Part shown: in pieces, positions 53,432 through 61,674 of the stretch | Position numbering within the stretch: the stretch's first letter is position 1 | Layout of the letters: each line of letters opens with the position of its first letter | NCBI GenBank assembly: GCA_020631155.1 | Contig: JAHDHV010000002.1 | Location: forward strand, 1-61,674 | Direction: 5' to 3' | Source: Bacteroidota bacterium | GTDB lineage: Bacteria; Bacteroidota; Bacteroidia; Chitinophagales; UBA2359 | DNA: 61,674 nucleotides | Program-made: the position numbers and the translations under genes | Notes under the pieces: generated by a model | Told to the model about the DNA's origin: nothing | What the model saw: the letters and a program-made list of their open reading frames with translations, nothing else | Databases searched by the model: none

Positions 53432-54265
53432 ATGACACTATCACTAGGTTTCTCGCCTTGCCCCAACGACACCTTTATTTTTGATGCATTAGTCAATGGA
53501 AAAATTGACACAAAAGGCATTGATTTTGAGGTGATTATGGCTGATGTGGCAGAGTTAAATCAACGGGCTTTTAAGGGGGAACTACATATTACTAAACTCA
53601 GCTATCATGCATTGGCTCACCTATTGCCAAACTATGAATTGCTACATTCAGGCAGCGCGCTAGGAAATAATTGTGGGCCTTTGTTAATTGCTAGACAAAA
53701 TTTTGATTATCAGGAAGTTAGCGATTTAACAATTGCCATACCTGGACGATATACAACAGCTAATTTTTTACTAGGATTGGCATTTCCCAAAGCACAAAAT
53801 AAGGTAGAAATGTTGTTTTCGGAAATTGAAGAAGCAGTATTAACTAAAAAAGTAGATGCTGGTTTAATTATTCACGAAAATCGCTTTACTTATGAGCAAA
53901 AAGGGCTGATTAAAATCGTGGATTTAGGCGAATACTGGGAAAGCACTACACAGTTGCCTATTCCCTTAGGGGGCATTGCTATTCAGCGAGCTTTGCCATT
54001 GACTACCAAGCAATTAGTGCAAACGGTTTTGCGAGAAAGTGTAGCTTATGCCTTCGCTAATAGAGCTGGAACGCTGCCATATGTTCGTCAATATGCACAA
54101 GAAATGGAGGAAAAAGTGATGTTCCAACATATTGATTTGTACGTCAATAACTATACACTTGATTTAGGAGAAAAAGGTAGAAAAGCCATTCATAAATTAT
54201 TTACAACCGCTTGGGAAAAACAATTGATTCCACCGTTTGAAGGAAATGTGCTACTGAGTTTTTGA
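53432..54265 (+). CDS. mqnD: 1,4-dihydroxy-6-naphthoate synthase (futalosine pathway)
   Basis: A 277-aa enzyme of menaquinone synthesis by the futalosine route, converting cyclic dehypoxanthine futalosine to 1,4-dihydroxy-6-naphthoate. SPCPNDTFIFDALV (8-21) near the N-terminus is the hallmark; further ITKLSYHALAH (catalytic region), AIPGRYTTANFLLGLAFP and IIHENRFTYEQKGL, AYAFANR follow the MqnD two-lobed fold. Presence indicates this organism makes menaquinone by futalosine rather than by the Men pathway. Convergent with the glycosyltransferase gene (3-bp gap). Neighbouring mqn genes are not in this window. Confidence 0.93.
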   Translation: MTLSLGFSPCPNDTFIFDALVNGKIDTKGIDFEVIMADVAELNQRAFKGELHITKLSYHALAHLLPNYELLHSGSALGNNCGPLLIARQNFDYQEVSDLTIAIPGRYTTANFLLGLAFPKAQNKVEMLFSEIEEAVLTKKVDAGLIIHENRFTYEQKGLIKIVDLGEYWESTTQLPIPLGGIAIQRALPLTTKQLVQTVLRESVAYAFANRAGTLPYVRQYAQEMEEKVMFQHIDLYVNNYTLDLGEKGRKAIHKLFTTAWEKQLIPPFEGNVLLSF

Positions 54266-54268
54266 GTT

Positions 54269-55564
54269 TTACTTGATTTCATCCAACAAATTCACCAATT
54301 TTCGAGTCAAAACTTTACGGCTATAGTCGGCAATTTGCGATTGTTTGACTTGTAGATTTCCTGCTTTATAGGCAGAATAATATTGCCAAATAGCCGTTTT
54401 GATGCCTTCAAAGTCCTGAAAATCAAAGGCTTGTCCTGCTTCTGTTGTTTGTACTATTTGTGCGCTATCTCCTTCTAATGGCCCGACACATAGAATCGGT
54501 CGTTTTGCTGCTAAATATTCAAATAACTTGGCAGGAATACGCCCTAAAGCACTTTTTTCGTTATTAACCAATAGTAAAAGTACTTGTGAACTGCTGTATA
54601 AATGAGCGACTTCTTTATGAGGTATGTAATTTTCTTTTTTTAAATTGTTGTGTAGTTGATGTTTTTCTAAACTTTGTAATACTCGATAATCTATTTTTCC
54701 CACCAAATGAATGAGTAAATCTTTTTGAAAATCTTCGGATTGTTGGCATAGTTCAGCGAGTGCTTTCCAGAGTTGTTGTGGGTTGCGATTGTGATTGAGC
54801 AAACCGATATGACTAATGCTAAATTGTTGGGTTAAGGGTGGAGGTGGAAAGTCGAAATCATCGGTATCATAACCATTGGTTAAGACCGCGATTGGTGGTT
54901 TCGCGCCTAATTCTTCAAAATCTTTTGCCCAGTGATAGCTGACTGTCAACACTTTATCGGCTTCTTGTAATATGGAGCGTTCTAGGCGTTTGTGTATGGT
55001 ATCTGCGATAGGAGTGAGGTGTAAATCACCATAATATTCTACCTTTGTCCAAGGATCGCGAAAGTCGGCTATCCAAGGGATTTGAAACTGTCGTTTTAAT
55101 TGTCGTGCAATGAGGTGTACCGTATGTGGAGGGCCTGTTGACAGAATAGCATCTACAGGATTATTGTTTAGGTATTTGGTTAAAAATTTTATAGAAGGAC
55201 GAATCCAAAATCGGCGCGCATCGGGAATAAATAGGTTGCCGCGTATCCATTTAGCAAGCGTTTGAAGGCTTGTATTTTTCTTTTGCTCATCCAAAAAACT
55301 GCCTTGTACTTTTTCCTTTTTTTTCAAGCCCAAAAAACGACTGTATAATTGATAAGGCTCCCAAATGGGTTGTTTGAGTATAATGGCTTCTTTGGGAATG
55401 TCTTTTTTTAGACTATTATCAACAATTGCATAGTCATTATCTACAGTATAAACGATTGGTTGCCAGCCGTTTTGAGGCAGATATTTGGCAAATTTCAGGG
55501 GGCGATGCCCACCTACATCTCCTGATGGTGGCCAATAATAAGTGATGATGAGGATTTTTTTCAA
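54269..55564 (-). CDS. Glycosyltransferase, GT4-like (GT-B fold)
   Basis: A 431-aa glycosyltransferase. N-terminal domain starts KKILIITYYWPPSGDVGGHRP, with the acceptor-binding GG loop; the C-terminal donor domain has SISHIGLLNHNRNPQQLWKAL and the NDP-sugar motif IPAKLFEYLAAKRPILCVG, where Glu and Lys are typical of the E-x7-E-like region. There is no signal peptide. Possible role: exopolysaccharide, lipopolysaccharide or protein glycosylation; no polysaccharide cluster surrounds it. Convergent with mqnD. A MITE-like element lies just upstream of its start (55597-56027). Confidence 0.82.
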   Translation of the reverse strand: MKKILIITYYWPPSGDVGGHRPLKFAKYLPQNGWQPIVYTVDNDYAIVDNSLKKDIPKEAIILKQPIWEPYQLYSRFLGLKKKEKVQGSFLDEQKKNTSLQTLAKWIRGNLFIPDARRFWIRPSIKFLTKYLNNNPVDAILSTGPPHTVHLIARQLKRQFQIPWIADFRDPWTKVEYYGDLHLTPIADTIHKRLERSILQEADKVLTVSYHWAKDFEELGAKPPIAVLTNGYDTDDFDFPPPPLTQQFSISHIGLLNHNRNPQQLWKALAELCQQSEDFQKDLLIHLVGKIDYRVLQSLEKHQLHNNLKKENYIPHKEVAHLYSSSQVLLLLVNNEKSALGRIPAKLFEYLAAKRPILCVGPLEGDSAQIVQTTEAGQAFDFQDFEGIKTAIWQYYSAYKAGNLQVKQSQIADYSRKVLTRKLVNLLDEIK

Positions 55565-55596
55565 TTTATTTTTTTAAATTCTTAAGAAAAATTAAA

Positions 55597-56027
55597 TGAG
55601 TGTGTCAAGAAGATAGGATTTTCCTATAAGGGCTATTTACCTTAGTCTTATAAAGTGTCCCTTTTCTTACGTTTTTTTCCTTTTTTTCTTGATAAAAAAA
55701 GAAAGAAAAAAATCAAGGCTGTGAAACTTTTTCGCTAAAAATTGGCATGAAATGCTAAAATCTCCTAAGGTAATACTCCTTTTTTTAATCAAAATAAACA
55801 ACTAATAACCAAGTGTTTAAGCACTAGAAAAAGAATTATAGGCTATTAAAGTTCGTATTACTACGGATATTTCTTAACGCTTTTCATGCCAATTTTCTTA
55901 ACGCAAAAACTTTCAAGGCCGTTTTTCAACATCAATAAAAAAAATAATATTTTATTTTAGAAAAAAGAAAAGGTTCCCCTTTCATTTCGATAACATTTCG
56001 TTATTCCCTAAATCCTTGATACACTCA
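55597..56027. mobile_element. MITE-like element, 431-bp copy with nested unit
   Basis: Termini TGAGTGTGTCAAGAAG and CCTTGATACACTCA; flanks AATTAAA on both sides (55590-55596 and 56028-56034), a perfect 7-bp duplication. Reverse orientation to the 29752 copy. It carries an extra internal 159-bp segment (55738-55896) bounded by perfect 15-bp inverted repeats AAAATTGGCATGAAA/TTTCATGCCAATTTT, absent from the 29752 copy. Confidence 0.88.
55738..55896. mobile_element. Nested unit with 15-bp perfect inverted repeats
   Basis: AAAATTGGCATGAAA at 55738-55752 is the exact reverse complement of TTTCATGCCAATTTT at 55882-55896. Comparison with the 29752 copy shows CTTTTTCGC joined almost directly to CTTAACGCAAAAACTTTC, so this segment is either an insertion here or a deletion there. 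No target duplication is obvious. Confidence 0.6.
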
Positions 56028-56085
56028 AATTAAATGCTACCGTTTTTTAAATTAGAATATTTATTTTTAATATTTTATGATAAAA

Positions 56086-56119
56086 TTGTGCACAATTAAT
56101 TAGTGCTTGGCATTTAACA
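56086..56119 (+). repeat. Partial family D copy
   Basis: AAATTGTGCACAATTAATTA followed by GTGCTTGGCATTTA, the 3' third of family D only, ending within 4 bp of the gpmI stop. Confidence 0.65.
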
Positions 56120-56122
56120 ATT

Positions 56123-57655
56123 TTATTCAAGCAAAATATCACCATCCATTAATTCGGGAATAGCTAAATTCATTAAATGCAAAATGGTTGGGGCAATATC
56201 AGCAAGTTTGCCATTTTTGAGTTTTATTTTATCTGATAAGTCATTGGCTACCAAGATAATAGGAACTAAATTAGTGGTGTGTGCCGTATGTGGTGAACCA
56301 TCCTCATTTTTCATTATATCGGCATTACCATGATCCGCAATCACTAATATTTGATAATTATTTTCCAGAGCTTTTTCCACAATTTTAGCAGTACATTTAT
56401 CCACCGTTTCCACCGCCTTTACTGCCGCATCAAATATCCCTGTATGTCCAACCATATCTGTATTCGCAAAATTTAAACAAATAAAATCAGCAGTTTGATT
56501 GGATAGCTCAGGTAAAATCGCTTCCGTTATTTCATAAGCACTCATTTCGGGCTGCAAATCGTAGGTAGCAACTTTAGGCGAATTGATTAAAATTCGTTTT
56601 TCTCCTTCAAATGCTTGTTCTTGCCCTCCAGAAAAGAAAAAAGTGACATGTGGATATTTTTCTGTTTCGGCGATGCGAATTTGTTTTTTTCCTTGTGCTG
56701 ATAGAATTTCGCCTAGTGTTTGTTGTATGTTTTCTTTTTCAAAAATAATATGTATACCCTTGAATGTCTTATCATAACGGGTCATAGTAACATAATATAA
56801 GGGGAGGGGAGACATATCAAATTTAGGCATGGCTTTTTGGGTTAATACCTGTGTAATTTGTCGGCAGCGATCGGTGCGAAAATTAAAGCAAATAATTACA
56901 TCATCTTTTTGAATAGTGCTTAATGGCTTGCCGTCCTGATTTACTTTTACAATTGGATGCATAAACTCATCCGTAATCCCCTCTTTATAAGCTGCTTGTA
57001 TACTATTTACTAAATTATGACTAGCCTTGCCTTTTCCCTTCAATAGTAAATCATAAGCCAATTTAATTCGCTGCCAACGCTTGTCTCTATCCATTGCATA
57101 ATAACGCCCGATGATGGAAGCAATTTGCCCTGTACTTTTTTCCAAAGCATTTTGTAGGTTCTGTAGATATTGAAGCCCATTGTTGGGGTCAGTATCTCGG
57201 CCGTCTGTAAAGGCATGAATATAAACATCTGTCATTTGATGTGTGGCTAAAATATTACATAAGCCAATTAAATGATTAATGTGCGAATGTACGCCGCCAT
57301 CCGAAACCAAGCCCATTAAGTGAATGGGTTTTTGGTGTTTTTTAGCATAGGCAATGGCTTCTAATAAAGTTGGATTTTGTTGTAAACTCTTGTCTTTTAG
57401 CGCATTATTGATTCGCAATAATTCCTGATAAACAATTCGCCCTGCTCCAATATTGAGGTGCCCTACTTCGGAATTACCCATTTGCCCAATAGGTAAACCG
57501 ACCGCCTCGCCATAGGTAATCAATTCTGCATTGGGGTATTGTTGGTATAATTGGTCTATAAATGGCGTATTTGCTTGTTGAATAGCACTAAACGCAGGAT
57601 TCTGCCCATGTCCCCAGCCATCAAGAATGAGTAAAAGTAATTTTTTTGTTGGCAT
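56123..57655 (-). CDS. gpmI: 2,3-bisphosphoglycerate-independent phosphoglycerate mutase
   Basis: A 510-aa glycolytic enzyme interconverting 3- and 2-phosphoglycerate with two Mn ions. LILDGWGHG (metal Asp12), IGQMGNSEVGHLNIGAGR (phosphoserine Ser62), the substrate loop and GRDTDPNNGL, IIGRYYAMDRDKRWQRIKLAYDLL, FRTDRCRQIT, FANTDMVGHTG and ADHGNADIM are all present in canonical order; length and motif match iPGM. It has no dependence on 2,3-bisphosphoglycerate. Monocistronic; the region upstream contains family F repeat 57737-57796. Confidence 0.95.
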   Translation of the reverse strand: MPTKKLLLLILDGWGHGQNPAFSAIQQANTPFIDQLYQQYPNAELITYGEAVGLPIGQMGNSEVGHLNIGAGRIVYQELLRINNALKDKSLQQNPTLLEAIAYAKKHQKPIHLMGLVSDGGVHSHINHLIGLCNILATHQMTDVYIHAFTDGRDTDPNNGLQYLQNLQNALEKSTGQIASIIGRYYAMDRDKRWQRIKLAYDLLLKGKGKASHNLVNSIQAAYKEGITDEFMHPIVKVNQDGKPLSTIQKDDVIICFNFRTDRCRQITQVLTQKAMPKFDMSPLPLYYVTMTRYDKTFKGIHIIFEKENIQQTLGEILSAQGKKQIRIAETEKYPHVTFFFSGGQEQAFEGEKRILINSPKVATYDLQPEMSAYEITEAILPELSNQTADFICLNFANTDMVGHTGIFDAAVKAVETVDKCTAKIVEKALENNYQILVIADHGNADIMKNEDGSPHTAHTTNLVPIILVANDLSDKIKLKNGKLADIAPTILHLMNLAIPELMDGDILLE

Positions 57656-57736
57656 TTTGGTGGTTGTAAATTTTGAATTTCTTTTTTTAATATGTAATGT
57701 CTATTATTTAATATCCAAAAGTCCAAAAGTTTTTTA

Positions 57737-57796
57737 GAGTTTGGAAGGTTGCAAAGTTTTAAGGTGTTAAGGTTTCTATTTTTTAATAAACTTAAA
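57737..57796 (+). repeat. Dispersed repeat family F, copy 3
   Basis: GAGTTTGGAAGGTTGCAAAG, TTTTAAGGTGTTAAGGTTTC and a tail AATAAACTTAAA. It matches 26754-26810 and the reverse of 6242-6302. It lies in the gap before the DUF4783 gene and upstream of gpmI. Confidence 0.6.
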
Positions 57797-58001
57797 AATC
57801 AATGTTTTTTAGCTTGTTAGTTAAATTTATACAAAATTAAATAAAGCCATTGTTATTTTCATTAATGGAATAAAGGGCGAAAGGCCAATTTAGCTCCAAA
57901 CTCTAAAAGTCTTTAAACCTACAACAGATAGAAAAGTCAAAGCAAGATAAGAGCCTGTTTATAGTAATTTTAACGACACCCTAACTTTTAACCTATTGAC
58001 T

Positions 58002-58379
58002 ATGAAACGATTAGTAATATTCATAACGGCAATTTTTTTGCTGTTTTTGTCCATTAGAGTGGTAGAAGCGCAGCCAAGTAAAAACATTATAAACAGTTTA
58101 AACAGTGGTAATGTACGACAATTAATACAACATTTACACCATACTGTTGAAATAAATATTTTAGGAGATGAGGATATAGGTAGCAGAATAGAAGCAGATC
58201 GTATGTTACAAGTATTTTTTAAGGCGCATCGTCCTAAGCGTTTTCAGATGAAGCATCAAGGTAAAGCTCCTGACGGTTCACAGTTTATGATTGGTAAGTT
58301 GTATACACAAGCCGGTATTTTTCGTACCTATTTGGTGATAAAAAGAAAAAAAATTCACGAAATTAGTTTTAAACGTTAA
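58002..58379 (+). CDS. DUF4783-containing secreted protein
   Basis: A 125-aa exported protein (signal MKRLVIFITAIFLLFLSIRVVEA). SLNSGNVRQLIQHLHHTVEINI, ILGDEDIGSRIEADRMLQVFFKAHRP and FRTYLVIKRKKIHEISF match the small DUF4783 family, which has an NTF2-like fold and is common in Bacteroidota. Function unknown. The start is ATG 58002; a TTG at 57996 would add two residues. A good terminator is at 58643-58678, about 260 bp downstream. Confidence 0.75.
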   Translation: MKRLVIFITAIFLLFLSIRVVEAQPSKNIINSLNSGNVRQLIQHLHHTVEINILGDEDIGSRIEADRMLQVFFKAHRPKRFQMKHQGKAPDGSQFMIGKLYTQAGIFRTYLVIKRKKIHEISFKR

Positions 58380-58642
58380 ACGCTTTTTTACACAGTCAGT
58401 CTAATGAGTGTAGTTTCCAATAATAACATGTATTTGCCCTGAAATTCAAATTACTATATTTTGTTTATTTTATATATTTAACAACATTTTCCCTAAAAAC
58501 TACAATACAACTTTTATTTTAACTCAAACTTTTTAGAATTTTAGACTTTTTAACTTTGGATTTAATCTTTTAGCTTAACCTTACTCAAACCTAGACCCTA
58601 AAGCTTAAACTTTTTTAGCTAGAATATTGTCAACCAAAGTAC

Positions 58643-58678
58643 AAAAACCTGAACATTGATGTTCGGGTTTTTTTTGTG
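58643..58678 (+). terminator. Rho-independent terminator of the DUF4783 gene
   Basis: AAACCTGAAC, loop ATTGAT, GTTCGGGTTT with one G-U pair, followed by a run of T residues. Confidence 0.8.
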
Positions 58679-58786
58679 CCCTGTAGTGGTTAGAAATTAG
58701 TGGTTCCATTTACTATTTCTGCACTACTTATGTTATATTTAGGGCGTATTGTGTTGAATTAAGGGAGTTGAAAAAATAATAAAACT

Positions 58787-58827
58787 AAAAAAGCCCTGTT
58801 TTGTATATAAATATCAAAACAAGGCTT
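58787..58827 (-). terminator. Rho-independent terminator of the T9SS cargo gene
   Basis: On the minus strand AAGCCTTGTTTTG, loop ATATTTATATA, CAAAACAGGGCTT, then TTTTAG. It lies 55 bp beyond the stop at 58882. Confidence 0.85.
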
Positions 58828-58881
58828 CATCCAAAAAAATACACCATACTTAGTGTATGAAAGCTTAAAAAGATAATACTA

Positions 58882-59724
58882 CTAAAATTTTACTAATTTT
58901 TGAGTTTGGCTATGCCCATTTATACTAAACTGATAATAATAAACACCGGGGGGGAGGTGTTGGGCATTCCAAGTTTGTTGTTGTTTTCCGATTGTTTGCT
59001 TTTCATGGTCAAGTAGTTGAGCAACAGTTCTGCCTTGTAGGTCAAAAACCTGTAGTGAAATAGTTGCTTCTTCAATTAAAGTATACTCAATAGTAATTCG
59101 TGTGCTAAAAGGATTGGGTTTTGTAGATAATGTTATATCTTTAGGGGAATAAGCCGTTGAGGAAGTTTTATTGAGAATATCACAATCAGGGTTACCAGGA
59201 ATACAAGTAATAGGAGTAGTTTGAAGGTCTACAACTTGTGATATACCACCTACATTACATAGGTAACATATAGGACTAACCGTAAATAAGAATAAAGGCT
59301 TTGATACTTCTTCAGCAAAGACCAGACCTTGAGTGGGACCTTGGCCAGCCTCATAAATGGCAATAATAATTACAGGGTTTTCACAAAAGTCTGCTATTAT
59401 AAAGCCACCGCATTGAATTAATTCTGAAGTTGATGTTGTTTCTACTTCCCAAATTGGTGTTAGTGTTACAGTTTCTCTTTGTGTAGGTCGTATTATAGAC
59501 CAATCACTATGATAAGAAAAGCCATAACTACCTTGACAAGCTGTTCTATAAAAAATAGCATAGTCATCAAATATACTACCTTTGTTAGTGTCTAAAAAGA
59601 TATTTGTACATGATTGAGAAATTGTAACAGGAATTACTTCATCGTCTTCCTGTGCAAAAATAGGATGATATAGACTACAGAAAATAAAAGTGAATAAACT
59701 TAAAAGAATAAATTTTTTTTTCAC
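58882..59724 (-). CDS. T9SS type A sorting domain-containing protein
   Basis: A 280-aa exported protein (signal MKKKFILLSLFTFIFCSLYHPIFAQ). The mature N-terminal part (about 30-195) has no recognised family and contains several Cys (SCTNI, TACQGS, LIQCGG, DFCENP, CYLCNVG, TCIPGNPDCDI). The C-terminal ~75 residues (STKPNPFSTRITIEYTLIEEATISLQVFDLQGRTV … HLPPGVYYYQFSINGHSQTQKLVKF) are a type A CTD for T9SS secretion and surface attachment. It is a cargo protein, function unknown. It has a terminator at 58787-58827. Confidence 0.82.
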   Translation of the reverse strand: MKKKFILLSLFTFIFCSLYHPIFAQEDDEVIPVTISQSCTNIFLDTNKGSIFDDYAIFYRTACQGSYGFSYHSDWSIIRPTQRETVTLTPIWEVETTSTSELIQCGGFIIADFCENPVIIIAIYEAGQGPTQGLVFAEEVSKPLFLFTVSPICYLCNVGGISQVVDLQTTPITCIPGNPDCDILNKTSSTAYSPKDITLSTKPNPFSTRITIEYTLIEEATISLQVFDLQGRTVAQLLDHEKQTIGKQQQTWNAQHLPPGVYYYQFSINGHSQTQKLVKF

Positions 59725-59907
59725 GATAATTGTTTTTGGTTATAAATTTCTTTGTTACAAAGATAAGTCGCTTAAATGGTTTATACAGATACATTTTTAG
59801 GTAGGCATTAAAGGGATTTTTAGTTTGTGCTTATTTTTATGTATTTGATTGTGAGGGAGTTAGCTGCGTATGAAATGCGGTGGCCATTAATTATAATAGG
59901 TGTTTTT

Positions 59908-61347
59908 ATGAAAAATAGCAAATTATTAACCTTACTTGAGCATTTAAACAGTAAGGAATTAGAACGTTTAGACCTTTATTTACAGTCTCCTTTTTTTATA
60001 GAAGAAAAAAATAAGGAGTTACATAAGCGCGCATATAAATTATTTATTTATATAATAGATGGAATGAATGATTTAAAAGTACTAGAAAAAAAGGAGGTAT
60101 ATACACATATTTACCCTAAAGAAATTTTTAAAGCCGTTAAAATTAATCAGTTAATGGCTTATTTAGTAAAAAAAATAGAGCAGTTTATTGTGTATAAACT
60201 ACAAAGTAATGGTAGTTATTATAATGATATTCACCAAAAACAATTGTTACTTAGTTTCTATATAGAAAATAAAATAAATAGATGGTATGAAGCGCAAAAA
60301 AGAGATATTGATAGGTTTCAAACTCAGATAAATTTGCGAGATAATTTTTTTTATTTGTATCAATTTTTAATCGAATGTAATCATGCAAAGTTAGTTACTT
60401 TACAAAGCCATAGAAAAGAGGATAGATCACTAAAAAACATGCTTCATTCGCTAGATGTTTTTTATGTATTAAGTTTATTAGAAATCGCTTGTTTGCTCAA
60501 AACAAGTTTTACTTTTGATAGTGAAGATTTTTTACTATTAAAAGATAAAATTAATAGTATTTTAAAGTTATGTAATGTGAGTGTTTCATCTGTAGATGTT
60601 TATAAATATGCCTTAGAGCTATTAGAGGGAGCAGGCAATGATAAAATGTATGTTGTTTATAGGGATTCTTTGATGCAGTATTATAATTATTTTACCAAAG
60701 GTGAAGCAAGAAATTTATTTACACATGCATTAACTTATTGTATTAATCAATTAAATAAAAGAAGGGATGAATATTATGAGGAGTGTTGGAATTTATATTA
60801 TTCAGGGATAGAAAAAGAGATACTGTATATAGATGGTAAGTTAATGCCATCTGATTTAAAAAATATTACTACAATTAGTTTAAGGTTAAAAAAATATGAA
60901 TGGGCAGAGGAGTTTTTACAGCAACATAAACATAGAATTCAATCAACTAATTCAAAAGAAGTGTATAGTTTTAATTTAGCGAATGTGTATTTTCATCAAC
61001 AAAACTATTCAGCAGTTCACCAAATTTTGGCAAGTTTAAAGTGTAAGGATGTTTATTATGATTTAGCTATGCGGCGTTTAGAAATTAAAGTATTTTATGA
61101 GCAGGAAGAAATTGAATTATTGTATGCTAAAATAAATGCCTATCGTATTTTTGTTCGTAGAAATCGAAATATAGATAAGGATAGTAAGCTCATGAATAAT
61201 AATTTCTTAAGCTTAGTAAATAAGTTAATAAAAATCATTCCTAGAGACAAAAAGCAGATAAATAGCTTGGGAAAAGAATTACAAACAATTGCTAAATTAG
61301 CAGAGCGCAAATGGATTATTGCAAAACTAGAGGAATTGAAGAAATAA
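59908..61347 (+). CDS. Helical hypothetical protein, Bacteroidota family
   Basis: A 479-aa cytosolic protein, almost all alpha-helical and rich in Lys, Tyr, Leu. The N-terminal KNSKLLTLLEHLNSKELERLDLYLQSPFF resembles an uncharacterised family that occurs in several copies in related genomes; tandem helical pairs in the rest suggest TPR-like solenoid character. The start is ATG 59908 at this motif; GTG 59827 would add 27 residues with no family resemblance. Its TAA stop abuts a family D repeat directly. No function can be offered. Confidence 0.6.
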   Translation: MKNSKLLTLLEHLNSKELERLDLYLQSPFFIEEKNKELHKRAYKLFIYIIDGMNDLKVLEKKEVYTHIYPKEIFKAVKINQLMAYLVKKIEQFIVYKLQSNGSYYNDIHQKQLLLSFYIENKINRWYEAQKRDIDRFQTQINLRDNFFYLYQFLIECNHAKLVTLQSHRKEDRSLKNMLHSLDVFYVLSLLEIACLLKTSFTFDSEDFLLLKDKINSILKLCNVSVSSVDVYKYALELLEGAGNDKMYVVYRDSLMQYYNYFTKGEARNLFTHALTYCINQLNKRRDEYYEECWNLYYSGIEKEILYIDGKLMPSDLKNITTISLRLKKYEWAEEFLQQHKHRIQSTNSKEVYSFNLANVYFHQQNYSAVHQILASLKCKDVYYDLAMRRLEIKVFYEQEEIELLYAKINAYRIFVRRNRNIDKDSKLMNNNFLSLVNKLIKIIPRDKKQINSLGKELQTIAKLAERKWIIAKLEELKK

Positions 61348-61453
61348 TAAGTACTACACAATAATTAAACGGGACTCTTTGTTTGGTTAAAATAATGAAA
61401 GTCAATGCTTTAGAACAAAACTGTGCACAATTAATTAGTGCTTGGTACTTAAA
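61348..61453 (+). repeat. Dispersed repeat family D, copy 4
   Basis: AAGTACTACACAATAATTAA, ACTCTTTGTTTGGTTAAAAT, AATGAAAGTCAATGCTTTAG, AACAAAACTGTGCACAATTA, ATTAGTGCTTGGTACTTAAA. It begins at the stop codon of the helical hypothetical gene and continues directly into family C. Confidence 0.85.
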
Positions 61454-61458
61454 ACGGC

Positions 61459-61621
61459 ATGTTTCAAATACAGTGTTTTTCTACCTAACAGTTTGTGGTT
61501 TCTTTGACAGTTCGTAGATTCGTGATTAGTAGATCAGTGATTCGTTTTTTGGGCTTTTTAGTTTCTTTTTGAATGAGTTGTGCAACGACGGCTTTAGCCG
61601 TCATAATACTATAAAAATCAT
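61459..61621 (+). repeat. Dispersed repeat family C, copy 3
   Basis: ATGTTTCAAATACAGTGTTT, AACAGTTTGTGGTTTCTTTG, GATTCGTGATTAGTAGATCA, GTGCAACGACGGCTTTAGCC, GTCATAATACTATAAAAATC. GACGGC-TTTA-GCCGTC (61587-61602) is a perfect hairpin. It lies between family D and the MITE start. Confidence 0.8.
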
Positions 61622-61622
61622 T

Positions 61623-61674
61623 TGAGTGTGTCAGAAAAAGAGGGATGTCATATAACAACTATTGCTCTTAACCT
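61623..61674. mobile_element. MITE-like element, right part outside window
   Basis: TGAGTGTGTCAGAAAAAGAG begins at 61623 and runs off the window. The terminus and the AGGGATGTCATATAAC sequence resemble the 29752/55597 family. The left flank is AATCATT, so a target duplication would be AATCATT at the far end. Confidence 0.65.

Overview
The window looks like chromosomal DNA of an AT-rich member of the Bacteroidota, plausibly near the Saprospiria; that placement is inference from gene content. Supporting signs are two proteins ending in type IX secretion (T9SS type A) sorting domains, many lipoproteins with an acidic stretch after the lipobox cysteine, SusD-free outer-membrane barrels, the futalosine menaquinone enzyme MqnD, DUF4783 and DUF2490 proteins, the VTC/DUF4956 pair, and a lack of Shine-Dalgarno sequences before most starts. 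I saw no rRNA, tRNA or CRISPR array.

Layout. 1-5642: cut repeat element, two small lipoproteins, a VTC-type polyphosphate polymerase overlapping a DUF4956 membrane protein, two outer-membrane proteins, folK. 6353-8939: sppA and kdsB, convergent. 9139-17717: a restriction-modification island. It holds an McrB-like AAA+ GTPase, a 661-aa protein with a PD-(D/E)XK-like motif, an HTH regulator in a tight operon with a DpnA-like and a Dam/D12-class methyltransferase, a further divergent methyltransferase, and a separate convergent pair of N4C-type methyltransferase and a possible BglI-like endonuclease. 17788-20498: molybdate transporter modCBA, split by a GC-richer block. 20664-25109: giant secreted M4 protease with PKD and CUB modules. 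25505-29630: di-heme peroxidase lipoprotein, two paralogous outer-membrane proteins, an SDR enzyme. 29631-32632: repeat-rich DNA around a beta-helix lipoprotein. 32633-41461: pfkA, lipoprotein, DUF4139 protein, GlcG-like protein, SGNH-like protein, sulfotransferase-like protein. 41876-49452: VTT membrane protein, tandem paralogous secreted proteins, a large L,D-transpeptidase. 50379-61347: hybrid histidine kinase, RluA-type pseudouridine synthase, mqnD, glycosyltransferase, gpmI, DUF4783 protein, T9SS cargo protein, helical hypothetical protein.

The most distinctive features are (a) the island at 9139-14787, where an McrB-type motor sits beside a large non-McrC nuclease candidate and DpnII-style paired adenine methyltransferases, and (b) an unusual density of small dispersed repeats. 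Among these is a MITE-like element with TGAGTGTGT inverted termini whose two complete copies each have a perfect 7-bp target duplication (AAACGAT and AATTAAA). Several other intergenic families occur in 3 to 6 copies, some forming hairpins with compensatory changes, and some supplying the stop codons of neighbouring genes. Degenerate 7-11 bp tandem arrays sit just upstream of several genes.
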